From CADEFX01 sp963840425 (GTDB lineage Bacteria > Pseudomonadota > Alphaproteobacteria > Rhizobiales > Hyphomicrobiaceae), in contig CAWIYZ010000002.1 of NCBI GenBank assembly GCA_963840425.1, forward strand, positions 62,001 to 126,000: DNA of 64,000 nucleotides, in the 5' to 3' direction. Within the stretch, counting starts at the first letter, position 1. Each line of letters begins with the position of its first letter. The notes under the pieces were generated by a model that was not told the origin of the DNA, ran no database searches, and was given only the letters and a program-made list of their open reading frames with translations. Below, piece by piece: positions 46,568 through 55,221 of this stretch. A program made the position numbers and the translations under genes.

Positions 46568-46753
46568 TCAGCGCTTTTTCGTGAGCTGGCCCGCGCGCTC
46601 CGTCGGTGGCGGCCCATCAGGTGCGGTGGTGCTCAGCCGTGCCAGCAGGTCGGTCATGCGGGCAGTCAGAGGAGCCTCGACAACACCGGCAGCGGCTTCG
46701 CGCAGCTTGCTGCCGATCCGTTTCAAAGTCGGGTCGAGTTTCGTAGTCTGCAT
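46568..46753 (-). CDS. small protein resembling the anti-sigma factor NepR (tentative)
   Basis: This is a 61-residue protein starting MQTTKLDPTLKRIGSKLREAAAGVV at 46753. The pattern IGSKLREAAAGVVEAPLTARMTDLLARL matches the two-helix core of NepR: IG..LR, then V..xP, then R..DLL..L. NepR proteins of alphaproteobacteria sequester the general stress sigma factor EcfG until PhyR releases it. No ecfG or phyR is nearby, so this would be an orphan copy. A longer frame to 46855 adds residues without support. It stands alone upstream of the transporter permeases. It could also be an unrelated helical protein. Confidence 0.4.
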   Translation of the reverse strand: MQTTKLDPTLKRIGSKLREAAAGVVEAPLTARMTDLLARLSTTAPDGPPPTERAGQLTKKR

Positions 46754-46867
46754 TTGCTTTACTTTGTGTTGACCAGCAAAGGGCTGGCCTTTGCAGTGTC
46801 CAACGCGCTGGATGGCCACAGGTTTCCCGCGATATTGTAGTGGCCGTATCGGCATTGCGCCCGGCAG

Positions 46868-47359
46868 CTACCTCGCCTTGCCACCCCCGAACATGGCATG
46901 GCGGACGCGATCGCCGGGCTTGAGGCCCAGCCTCTCTGCGGTCCCTGCCCTCAGCTCGAGCACTGCGGCAACATCGCCACGGGATGCTATGACGCGTTCC
47001 GAGAATGGCTCGGTTCGCGCCTCGATCCGGTGGACAATGCCGTCGGTGCGGATGAAGACCATATCGAGGGAGATATAGGTGTTGCGCATCCACATCGTCG
47101 CTTCCTGGGGCGGGGAATAGGGGAACAGCATGCCCGCGCCATCCGCCAGGCTGGTCCGGAACATCAGGCCCATTGCCTTTTCCTCCGGCGTGGAGGCGAC
47201 CTCGACCTCGAACGTGTGCTCGCCACCCGCGGTGACGAGGGTCAAGGGCTCACGACGCATTTTTGCGTCGGCGGTTCCGGAGGCCAGCATGCAGCACAGC
47301 ATGACAAAAAACAGGGCCGCGCCAAGCGCCGCCCTGCTAAATTCGCGTCTATCGTACAA
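46868..47359 (-). CDS. DUF192 family exported protein
   Basis: This is a protein of about 163 residues. No ATG is available before the signal peptide, and a TTG at 47359 gives LYDRREFSRAALGAALFFVMLCCMLASGTADA, a plausible signal sequence. The DUF192 core is TFEVEVASTPEEKAMGLMFRTSLADGAGMLFPYSPPQEATMWMRNTYISLDMVFI, followed by VIASRGDVAAVLELRAGTAERLGLKPGDRVRHAMF. It starts 13 bases after the cold-shock gene on the same strand, a pairing often seen in rhizobia. The function is unknown; it is a small periplasmic or lipoprotein-like domain. Confidence 0.87.
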   Translation of the reverse strand: MYDRREFSRAALGAALFFVMLCCMLASGTADAKMRREPLTLVTAGGEHTFEVEVASTPEEKAMGLMFRTSLADGAGMLFPYSPPQEATMWMRNTYISLDMVFIRTDGIVHRIEARTEPFSERVIASRGDVAAVLELRAGTAERLGLKPGDRVRHAMFGGGKAR

Positions 47360-47372
47360 TTCAGGCCGCGTT

Positions 47373-47978
47373 TCAGTGGGCCGACAGCCGCCCGCCGGGA
47401 ATTCCGTCCGGCCTGAGCTCTGCCGCCATGCAGCCCTTGGAGCCCATGCCCCAGCGAACCTGCACGATCTGGCCCGGCCGAAGCTCGGTGAAGCCGAAGC
47501 GCCGCAGCGTCTCCATATGCACGAAGATGTCGGGAGTGCCTTCGCCACGTGTCAAGAACCCGAAACCCCGCACCCTGTTGAACCACTTCACCATAGCCCG
47601 TTCCCAGTCGCTCTCGGGCGTCACGATGACGTGTGTTCGCTGCGGAAGCTGCGAGGGATGAATCGCGGTGCTTTCATCCATGCTCAAGATGCGAAAGGCT
47701 TGCATGCCCTTCTCGCGCTTGAGGACCTCACAGTGAATCCGAGCGCCTTCATATGCGGTCTGATAACCGCCGGCCCTAAGGCATGTGACGTGCAGGAGCA
47801 CATCATGCAGCCCATTGTCAGGTATAATAAAACCGTAGCCCTTCGAGGCGTCGAACCACTTAATGGTGCCCGCGATCTCGAAAACTTCTAGATCACCCCC
47901 GTCTTTCTGAGATATTACGTCTTCATTCGGCTGAAGAGTGCTCAAATGACCGACAGCCGGCTTCGGAGAGTCCCCCAT
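47373..47978 (-). CDS. cold-shock protein with two cold-shock domains
   Basis: This is a protein of 201 residues. The first domain is AGTIKWFDASKGYGFIIPDNGLHDVLLHVTCLRAGG and the second is MVKWFNRVRGFGFLTRGEGTPDIFVHMETLRRFG. Both have the RNP1-like (K/R)G(Y/F)GF motif. Such tandem CSD proteins bind single-stranded RNA or DNA and are typical of alphaproteobacteria. The N-terminal 35 residues (MGDSPKPAVGHLSTLQPNED...) are acidic and variable. The upstream leader contains a small inverted repeat CGTCA-TCTG-TGACG at about 48009-48022 that might shape the mRNA. It probably leads a two-gene operon with the DUF192 gene. Confidence 0.93.
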   Translation of the reverse strand: MGDSPKPAVGHLSTLQPNEDVISQKDGGDLEVFEIAGTIKWFDASKGYGFIIPDNGLHDVLLHVTCLRAGGYQTAYEGARIHCEVLKREKGMQAFRILSMDESTAIHPSQLPQRTHVIVTPESDWERAMVKWFNRVRGFGFLTRGEGTPDIFVHMETLRRFGFTELRPGQIVQVRWGMGSKGCMAAELRPDGIPGGRLSAH

Positions 47979-48369
47979 AAGCTACCCCGCTCTACTGAGT
48001 TTACCTTAGCGTCATCTGTGACGTTGCTTACCAGCGATTTGCCCTCTCGCTCGAAGCGACGCATCAATGACAGAGGTACTAAGCCACCATTAACCAAATT
48101 GGTCTAGTGCTTTCTTGAAGCGTTCAACGTCGATTTTTTCTCGGCCTGCAAGGCTCCGAAAATCCATACTTTTGCGAGCGGGCTGAATTGAGTTCGCACG
48201 CCGCAAGCGGTCAAACAATCCTCAAGTGAGGCAAAGAGGCCACGCGCAGCTCCCGTGCGGTCGTATCGACGCGAGTTGGGCGGGGCTCGCCTCCCGTCCT
48301 TACCAGCAAGCACGTCCGCGCCGTAATCCCGGCGGCTCGATACCAGTTCCAACGCCAGCGAGGAAACTC
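47979..48369. other. 391-base gap between the cold-shock gene and the glyoxalase gene
   Basis: The first 120 bases are AT-richer and should hold the cold-shock gene promoter and leader. A minus-strand open frame at 48104-48352 begins with low-complexity basic residues and has no family resemblance or ribosome binding site. I see no convincing gene here. Confidence 0.5.
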
Positions 48370-48788
48370 ATGCGATATCTGCACACCGACATCGACAAGA
48401 GCCTGGATTTTTACTGCAACAAGCTCGGCATGAAGGAAGTTCGGCGGGTCACGAACGAGGCGGCGCTACACCTTGATCTTTCTCGCCGGCGCGAGACGAG
48501 CCGGGCAAGACGGAAAAGGCGCCGCTGCTGGAACTTGCATACAACCGGGCTCCCGAGGCCTATCGCGGCGGCCGCAACTTCGGGCACCTGGCCTACGAGG
48601 TCGACGACATCTACGCGCTCTGCGATCGCCTCATGAAGGCGGGTGTCACCATAAACCGGCCGCCGCGCGATGGCCGTATGGCCTTCGTGCGCTCACCCGA
48701 CAACATCTCGTTCGAGTTGCTGCAAAAGGGCGAGTCCAAGCCCAAGCAAGAGCCCTGGGCGTCAATGCCCAACACCGGCGTTTGGTAG
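48370..48788 (+). CDS. glyoxalase I-like (lactoylglutathione lyase) protein, frameshifted
   Basis: The protein starts MRYLHTDIDKSLDFYCNKLGMKEVRRVTNEAA, and after slips near 48465 and 48500 continues KTEKAPLLELAYNRAPEAYRGGRNFGHLAYEVDDIYALCDRLMKAGVTINRPPRDGRMAFVRSPDNISFELLQKG. The HLAYEVDD and SFELLQ segments hold the metal-ligand His and Glu of the second half. The first His is in YLHT. Compared with the usual MRYLHTMVRVxDLD start, about five residues after HT are missing without a frame change, so this gene has both an internal deletion and slips. The enzyme isomerises the methylglyoxal-glutathione adduct in the cytoplasm. Confidence 0.75.
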
Positions 48789-48807
48789 GGGGGCGTCAGC
48801 GGTCGCG

Positions 48808-49905
48808 TCAAAGAAAGGTCGCCACGATGTCGATCGACGACGCGTGTCCGACCTTGTCGAAGTTGGCCTCGAGCCAGGCGCTGGCGGCGCCCCGGCCGCG
48901 GTCGCGCAGGTGACAGAGAAAGTCCCAGTCGGGATTGAGCTTGGACGCTGCCCCATAGTTGGCCATTTCCACATCATCGCGGATGGAGTGGATCAACATG
49001 CGGGCATAGCGCTTGCCATCGAGTGAGCCCTCGTTGAGCAGCCGAGTGACGAAGGCGATGGCGCGCATTTCGCGCATGAGCGAGGAATTGAAGCTGATTT
49101 CGTTCATGCGGTCGAAAATTTCCGGCGCGGTCTTGGGGACTTCGGGCCGTGTCAGCGGATTGATGTGAACGATGATGATGTCCCGCGAGGCACCGCGATA
49201 GATCAACGGGAAGAGGGGAGGGTTGCCCATGAAGCCGCCATCCCAGTAGGCCTCGCCATCGATCTCAACGGCCTTGAATATGTAGGGGAGGCAGGCGGAA
49301 GCCAGGACTGTGTCGACCGACAGCTCGTTGTTCTCGAACACTCGGATCTTGCCCGAGCGCACGTTCGTTGCGCTGATGAAGAGACGAGTGGCGTGCGGAC
49401 AATCTCGCAAGTGTTCGAAGTCGATGATGCGCAGGAGCAGATCCTTGAGAGGATTGAAGTCGAAAGGATTGAGCACGTAGGGCGAGAGCAGGTGTGTCAG
49501 CGCCTGGAAGTAGAGATAGCTCGGCGACAGATCGCCGTTGCGGTTATTGCGGGATAGCCAGCCGTCGAACGGCGAGGTCCGCAGTGGGCTCCACATTGCG
49601 CCGGCGCGGCTCACCTCCCGCCACAGCTCGTCGAGCTTGGCGCGCGCACCGTCTGCGCCGTCGAGCGAGGCGCCATACGCCATGGCTACGGCATTAACCG
49701 TACCGGCGCTCGTGGCGCTGACGGCATCAAGCGCGAGCCGGTCGTCTTCAAGCAGGCGATCCAACACACCCCAGGCGAACGCGCCGTGCGCACCGCCGCC
49801 CTGAAGCGCAAGATTGATGGGCCGACGGTTGCCGCGTGCCGCAAGTTGCTCCTGTGTGCACGCGCCGACGTTGACTGTCCCGTCCGACGTCATCGATCTG
49901 TCCAA
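48808..49905 (-). CDS. patatin-like phospholipase
   Basis: This is an intact protein of 365 residues. The oxyanion motif is LALQGGGAHGAFAWGVLDRLLED, the nucleophile block is VSATSAGTVNAVAMAYG, and the catalytic Asp lies in AYWDGGFMGNPPLFPL. The nucleophile elbow reads A-T-S-A-G rather than G-T-S-A-G, so its first Gly is Ala. Patatins hydrolyse acyl esters of phospholipids or act on polyhydroxybutyrate granules. The C-terminal half (MLIHSIRDDVEMANYGAASKLNPDWDFLCHLRDRGR) matches the longer proteobacterial subfamily. The start at 49905 or at an ATG four codons later are both possible. It converges with the glyoxalase gene. Confidence 0.9.
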   Translation of the reverse strand: MDRSMTSDGTVNVGACTQEQLAARGNRRPINLALQGGGAHGAFAWGVLDRLLEDDRLALDAVSATSAGTVNAVAMAYGASLDGADGARAKLDELWREVSRAGAMWSPLRTSPFDGWLSRNNRNGDLSPSYLYFQALTHLLSPYVLNPFDFNPLKDLLLRIIDFEHLRDCPHATRLFISATNVRSGKIRVFENNELSVDTVLASACLPYIFKAVEIDGEAYWDGGFMGNPPLFPLIYRGASRDIIIVHINPLTRPEVPKTAPEIFDRMNEISFNSSLMREMRAIAFVTRLLNEGSLDGKRYARMLIHSIRDDVEMANYGAASKLNPDWDFLCHLRDRGRGAASAWLEANFDKVGHASSIDIVATFL

Positions 49906-50203
49906 CTCGCCAACATTTGTGCACCATGCTGTTGCGCCGCCTCAGCCGCTGCTCCGTACGGACTACGGCCCCGGTCAAAGTGTGCCGCGGCGCGCCTGCG
50001 AACAAGATCGTCTCGCGGTTAGGTGATCTCGTTTGCCGGGTCCAGTCCACTTGAGGTTGTTGCTGAAAGCGTTCGACAAAGTCCCCCTGACCCAAGCCAC
50101 ACTTGTCCACGTCCAGGTTTGACCGCGGAAAGGGAAGGGGTATTTATTACAGGCGGCGGGCCATTGGGCTGTTGCCGGCGCTCAATCGGACGGGGACCCG
50201 GCC

Positions 50204-51373
50204 ATGGCCATCATCAATCGTATCGCCGGCATGAAGGACGAGATCGCCGCTTGGCGCAAGGACCTGCATGAGCATCCTGAATTGATGTACGACGTGCATC
50301 GGACGGCAGGCATCGTCGGCGACAAGCTCAAGGGCTTCGGCTGTGATGAGGTCGTGCCCGGCATCGGCCGCACGGGTGTGGTCGGAGTCATCCAGGGACG
50401 AAAACAGTCGTCGGGTCGTGTCATCGGCCTGCGCGCCGATATGGATGCGTTGCCGATCCACGAGATCACCGGTCTGGCGTATGCCTCCAAAACACCCGGC
50501 AAGATGCATGCTTGTGGTCACGACGGGCATACGGCCATGCTGCTCGGAGCTGCCAAGTATTTGTGCGAGACGCGCAACTTCGATGGCACCGCGGTCGTCA
50601 TCTTCCAACCGGCAGAAGAAGGCGGAGCCGGCGGCAAAGCCATGGTGGATGATGGCATGATGGACCGCTGGCGCGTGCAGGAAGTGTATGGCATGCACAA
50701 CCAGCCGGGGATGCCGGTCAATGCCTTCGCTATACGGCCAGGCCCGATGTTGGCAGCCTCCGACCGCTTCGATGTGTTCATCGAGGGGTGCGGGGCCCAT
50801 GCCGCCAAGCCGCACCTCGGCAACGATCCCGTGACTGTCGGCTGCCAATTGCATCAGGCGTTGCAGTCGATCGTGGCGCGCAACGTCAATCCGATCAACT
50901 CGGCCGTTCTTTCACTGACGATGTTCCATGCCGGCGATGCTATGAACGTCATCCCGCAGACGGCGAAGCTGTGCGGCACAGTGCGCACGCTCAAGGCCCA
51001 TGTCCGTGATCTGGTGGAGCGGCGTATGCATGAGATCTGCGAGGGTCTCGCCCGCATGCACAATGTCAAGGTCGAGCTGACCTATGCCCGCGGCTATCCC
51101 GTCATGGTCAATCACGACGCGCAGACCGACTTTGCCGGCAAGGTGGCCAAGCAAGTGGTCGGCGATGCCAACGTCGACACCAACACGCCGCCGGTTCTGG
51201 GCGGCGAGGATTTCGCCTACATGCTGGAGGCGCGGCCCGGTGCTTTCATCTTTATCGGCAACGGCGATACAGCCGGCGTGCACCATCCGGCCTACGACTT
51301 TAACGACGACGCCATTCCGGCTGGCTGCTCATATTGGGCACGCCTCGTCGAGACGGCGATGCCGGTAGGCTGA
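50204..51373 (+). CDS. M20 family amidohydrolase (hippurate hydrolase/IAA-amino-acid hydrolase type)
   Basis: This is an intact protein of 389 residues. It starts MAIINRIAGMKDEIAAWRKDLHEHPELMYD, with the conserved RxxLHxxPE. Metal-site motifs are GLRADMDALPI, MHACGHDGHTAMLLGAA and VIFQPAEEGGAGGKAM. The dimerisation insert runs through GCGAHAAKPHLGNDP, and the end VLGGEDFAYMLEARPGAF holds the last ligand region. These enzymes cleave N-acyl amino acids such as hippurate to the acid and the free amino acid in the cytoplasm. A peptide-importing transporter gene cluster lies 4 kb away. The gene stands alone. Confidence 0.92.
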   Translation: MAIINRIAGMKDEIAAWRKDLHEHPELMYDVHRTAGIVGDKLKGFGCDEVVPGIGRTGVVGVIQGRKQSSGRVIGLRADMDALPIHEITGLAYASKTPGKMHACGHDGHTAMLLGAAKYLCETRNFDGTAVVIFQPAEEGGAGGKAMVDDGMMDRWRVQEVYGMHNQPGMPVNAFAIRPGPMLAASDRFDVFIEGCGAHAAKPHLGNDPVTVGCQLHQALQSIVARNVNPINSAVLSLTMFHAGDAMNVIPQTAKLCGTVRTLKAHVRDLVERRMHEICEGLARMHNVKVELTYARGYPVMVNHDAQTDFAGKVAKQVVGDANVDTNTPPVLGGEDFAYMLEARPGAFIFIGNGDTAGVHHPAYDFNDDAIPAGCSYWARLVETAMPVG

Positions 51374-51419
51374 CGCTGGTCTTGGGCGAAGTGAGCTCGC
51401 GGCCATCAGCGCCAGCAGC

Positions 51420-52382
51420 TTACTGCATGACGACTTCGACCTGGGTGGTTTCGCCGGCCCGCACGGTGAAGTCGCGGCGGAAGCTGCGGCCACTGTGCTT
51501 GGCCGTCACCACGTAGGCGCCCGGCGCCAGAATGTGCGTGGGGAGAGCCCCAACGCTCTCCTTAACAGGCTCGCCTTGGGCGTTGAAGACGCCCCATTGC
51601 GCGTCGGCCTGCGCCTCTCCTCCCGCACGCATGACGAGCTTGAAGGTCACCCGAGCACCGGTGTGGCTGACGATCGCTTCCGTGAGCTTGCCGGCCTCGA
51701 CGTTGACATCGGCCCTGACGATGGCGTTGGCGTCGCCGTAGGTGCTGACGACATGGTAGATGCCGGCGTTCAGCCTGACGATCAGGCCAGGACGCGCGCC
51801 ACTCATCACTTTCGTTCGGTTGCCTTGCTGGTCGGTTTCGCCGGAGAAGATGTCGTAGCTCACCGTGCGATCCGGGGCTGGCTCGCGGTTGCCAACGAGC
51901 GTGCTGACGCGTAGGCCTCCGACGTTGAGGACAAAACGCGCCTGAGCGGGTGCGCCAGGCTCCACCGAGATTCTGCGAGTCACATGAGCTCGGCCGAACG
52001 CGACGTTGATGATGTACTCCCCGGGAGCAAGCTTCACCGACGGGCTGGCCTCGCGCCAGGTTCCGACGATCTTCGGCTTGGCGGTGGGTGAGCCGGGCTG
52101 CTCCTGGAACGCGCGCCAGACAAGGCCCTGATCGATGCGCTGGCCGTCGTCCGTCAAGAAGGCGGAGAGCGTGATCTCGCCAAGGTTCGCATTGCCTCTC
52201 GGCTCTGTGGCGGAGCGCGGCACCACAGTCGTGTTGGTCGGTACGCCGGAGTTGATTGTAGCCGGCTGACGCTCGATCTGTGTTCCAGGCCAAGTGCTGC
52301 CCGCCTGCTGGGCGATAGCTGCCGGCGTCCAGACGGTGACACAACCCATCACCACGGACGCTGCTGTCAGAGACCGAATCAC
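51420..52382 (-). CDS. exported protein with three beta-sandwich-like repeats
   Basis: This is a protein of 320 residues with a signal peptide (MIRSLTAASVVMGCVTVWTPAAIAQ). After a Thr/Asn-rich linker, three units of about 75-95 residues each end in a related phrase: LAPGEYIINVAFGRAHVTRR, LNAGIYHVVSTYGDANAIVR and LAPGAYVVTAKHSGRSFRRD. The phrase L.PG.Y.V.....G is followed by a V..G..xxxxV strand (ISVEPGAPAQARFVL, VNVEAGKLTEAIV, FTVRAGETTQVEV). This resembles carboxypeptidase-regulatory or PEGA-like folds. The gene lies 138 bases downstream of the von Willebrand protein that carries the same phrase five times. It is probably a paralogous partner. Confidence 0.75.
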   Translation of the reverse strand: MIRSLTAASVVMGCVTVWTPAAIAQQAGSTWPGTQIERQPATINSGVPTNTTVVPRSATEPRGNANLGEITLSAFLTDDGQRIDQGLVWRAFQEQPGSPTAKPKIVGTWREASPSVKLAPGEYIINVAFGRAHVTRRISVEPGAPAQARFVLNVGGLRVSTLVGNREPAPDRTVSYDIFSGETDQQGNRTKVMSGARPGLIVRLNAGIYHVVSTYGDANAIVRADVNVEAGKLTEAIVSHTGARVTFKLVMRAGGEAQADAQWGVFNAQGEPVKESVGALPTHILAPGAYVVTAKHSGRSFRRDFTVRAGETTQVEVVMQ

Positions 52383-52520
52383 ACCTGAAGCCTCGAAGCC
52401 TGATGCGGGTGTACGGAACGGATGCCTGCACGAAACCGGGATTCGCCGCCAGCATCAAGGCACGATGGTGGCAGAATGCGTGCCTGGCTACGCATTTCTC
52501 GGTAGGTCCCTTCGAACATC

Positions 52521-54549
52521 CTACCTTGCAATCAACTCTACCACCCGGTTGTCCCCGGCCTGGACCTCGATCCGTCCGTCAACAACCCGGTCACGATACT
52601 GCGCCCGCACAGTGTAGCGGCCAGCCCGCAGGATGCCGAGTGGTTGCGGCTCGCTCGTCAACCAGACGGTCTGGCCGCTCTGGTCTTTGATCTCCCAAAA
52701 CACATCGGCAGCGGGCTGCGTGCTACCCGCCTCGACGAATGTAAGCCGCACCACGCCCGCCTGATGGTCCAGCGTCAGGTCCTCGCGGACGCCCGTTCTG
52801 AGGTCGATGGTGCGCTCGGCGCGCGCATTGAGCGAGCCGAGGCGACTTTCCACTCGGTATCTACCGGGCGCGAGATTGAGCGTCTCGGCCTGCCGCGTGA
52901 CGCGCATGACCTCGCTCTGAGGTGCGGTGTCGATACGCTCGATCCGGTAGACGATGCTGTCGCTCGAATCCGGTCTGCCGCCGGCAATGGTGGCTGCAAG
53001 TGAGAGCTGTGCGGAGCTGATCGTCAGCGTCCTGCGCTCGACCTCGCCCGGACGCACCGTGAGACGCTCGCGCGCCTCTACCGAGCCATGGCGGGCCACC
53101 ACGTAGTAGGTACCCGCAGGCAGGCTGAAGGATGGGCGCGAGGCGGCCGAGCGCATGAGCTCGCGCCGGCCCTGCGGGGCATCAGGATCATCCTCGAAGA
53201 CCTGGAACACGACGTCAGCAAGCGGGGGACCGCCGCCGCCGGCCGTCGCCTGCAGCTCGATCTCGCCGGTCGGCAGCGTAATACCAAGGCGCCCGCGCGT
53301 TCCAGCCACCACCATGATCTGCCGATCCGTGCGAAAGAGGCCGTGCGAGATGCTGATGACGTACGGGCCCGGCGTCAGTGCTATCTCCGATTGCAAGGCA
53401 TTGCTGACGAGGATGGCCTCGCCCGGCCGGCTGGTCGTAACGCCGCTCATGCTGCTTTCGGGCCGCGATATCGTGAGCAAGGAGCCCGCTATCGCTGTGC
53501 CGCGCTGCGCGGTCGCGGTCACGCGGATCGTGCCCGCAGTGAGGACCAGATTTACTCTTTGTGTAGTCGCCGGATCGACTTCCACTATCTGCCGAGCCGA
53601 GACCTGTGGCAGCCGAGCTTCGACCTCATAGCGTCCGGCAGGCAACACGAGGTGTGGGGTGGCAGCTTCCTGCTGGAAGGCAGCCAGCCCGTCCGCGTCC
53701 GACTTTGATGTCACGCGCCAGCGCACGGGAATGTCGAGGGGCTCGGCGTTTGCCGTGAGCGAGGTTGTCAGATAAAGGCCCGGTTTGGTGGGTAGCCGGC
53801 ACAACATTCGCGCTTGGGCGTGAGTCCCTTGATGCGAGCTTTGGCTGCGGGACTGGAGTGCCTGCCACCGTGCTACCAGCCGACAAAGCCTCACCCACGG
53901 CCGTGAGGATTTCAGCTGCGGTCTGAGCTTCAAACATCTTGCCGCCGGTCGTCCGCGCAAAGCAGGCCATACGCCGGGCATCCTCGTGCTGGAGGCCGAT
54001 GGAAACCACATGGACTGTGAGGCGCGGATAAATCCTGCTGATCTCTGCAATCGCCGTACAGGGATCGGGCGCGCAATTGTCGATGTCATCATGGATGAGG
54101 ACAACGTTGCCAGCCTCGGCGGCGCCAAGCACGTGTGCTGCCTCGCCGATAGCCAGAGCGAGAGGACCTTTACCCTTCGGATTCAGTTTTTCGAGTGGAC
54201 CGATAATACGGGACAAGTCGACGGGTGTGGGGCGGGTCACCAGCTCGACATCGGTGCAGTCTCCGGGCCGCCGATGGCCGAACACCATGAGACCGACGCG
54301 CGCCTGTTTCGCCAATCGCGGCAGCGATTGGCGAAGCGCGTCGCGCGCGAGCACGAGCTTGGATTGCTTTTCGCCGAGCGGTTTGCCCCACATGGAGCCC
54401 GAACCGTCGAAGATGATCATAGTATTAGGTGGGTCTGCCGCTAAGCCCGATTGCGCGAGGAAGCAGACACTGAAAGCAAGCGCGCACGGCCACAACCACC
54501 GAACTGCGCGGCGCTGGCTGCGAAGGTGTTGCATCAGGCGCTTCGACAT
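52521..54549 (-). CDS. von Willebrand factor A protein with five beta-sandwich-like repeats (one frameshift)
   Basis: This is a protein of about 675 residues. The start MSKRLMQHLRSQRRAVRWLWPCALAFSVCFLAQSGLA at 54549 is a signal peptide. The VWA domain follows with the metal site in MIIFDGSGSMWG (DxSxS), the Thr and Asp partners further on and VVLIHDDIDNCAPDPC. One slip near 53810 joins it to a tail of five repeats ending in LPAGRYEVEARLP, LTPGPYVISISHG, LPAGTYYVVARHG, LAPGRYRVESRLG and LRAGRYTVRAQYR. The repeats match those of the downstream gene. VWA proteins bind partners through the metal site, so an adhesive or complex-forming envelope role is likely. The exact function is unknown. Confidence 0.8.
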
Positions 54550-54617
54550 GCCGCCATTGTACAGCAAGGCAATTTGCGTTAGCGAGTGCCTTCAGAGCAG
54601 AACTGTCATGGCTTAAT

Positions 54618-55193
54618 ATGTCCCCTACGACCCTTGAGCTTCTGAAGACACGCCGCTCGGCCAAGGCCGCTTTGCTGTCGGAGCCTGGCCCGTCACCGGC
54701 TGAGCTCGATACCATCCTCGGATGTGCCGCGCGGGTGCCCGATCACAAGCGGGTCGTGCCCTGGCGCTTCATCGTGTTCGAGGGTGATGCGCGCCGCAGC
54801 TTTGGGGAGGTGCTGTCCCGGACATTGATGGCGGAGGACAAAGAGGCGCCCTCCGAGATGCGGCTCGAGACCGAGCGCGGGCGGCTGCTGCGCGCGCCAA
54901 CGGTGGTCTGCGTCGTCTCGCGGGTGACCCCGACGCCGGGTGCTCCCGAGTGGGAGCAGGTTCTCTCGTGTGGAGCGGCGGCGTTCAACCTGTGTCTCAC
55001 TGCCAATGCGCTGGGATATGGCACCTGCTGGATCACAGAGTGGTATTCTTACAGCTCCGGTGTGCGCACCGCGCTCAAGCTGCAAGACAACGAGCGGGTG
55101 GCGGGCTTCGTCTATATCGGGAAGAACAAAGAGATTCAGCCGGACCGCGAGCGCCCGATCTTGTCAGATATCGTCTCGCGCTGGCAAGCTTGA
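54618..55193 (+). CDS. nitroreductase family FMN protein
   Basis: This is a protein of 191 residues of the small YdjA-like nitroreductase group. It starts MSPTTLELLKTRRSAKAALLSEPGPSPAELDTILGCAARVPDHKRVVPWRFIVFEG. RRSAK, the ARVPDHKRVVPWRF block (FMN phosphate and ring contacts) and the C-terminal GYGTCWITEWYSYSSGVRTALKLQDNERVAGFVYIG are family features. These enzymes reduce nitro groups, quinones or similar with NAD(P)H. It lies 28 bases before the start of the flavin reductase gene, so the two may be cotranscribed. Confidence 0.92.
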   Translation: MSPTTLELLKTRRSAKAALLSEPGPSPAELDTILGCAARVPDHKRVVPWRFIVFEGDARRSFGEVLSRTLMAEDKEAPSEMRLETERGRLLRAPTVVCVVSRVTPTPGAPEWEQVLSCGAAAFNLCLTANALGYGTCWITEWYSYSSGVRTALKLQDNERVAGFVYIGKNKEIQPDRERPILSDIVSRWQA

Positions 55194-55221
55194 GATATTT
55201 GCAACCGATGGAGCGACGTCA

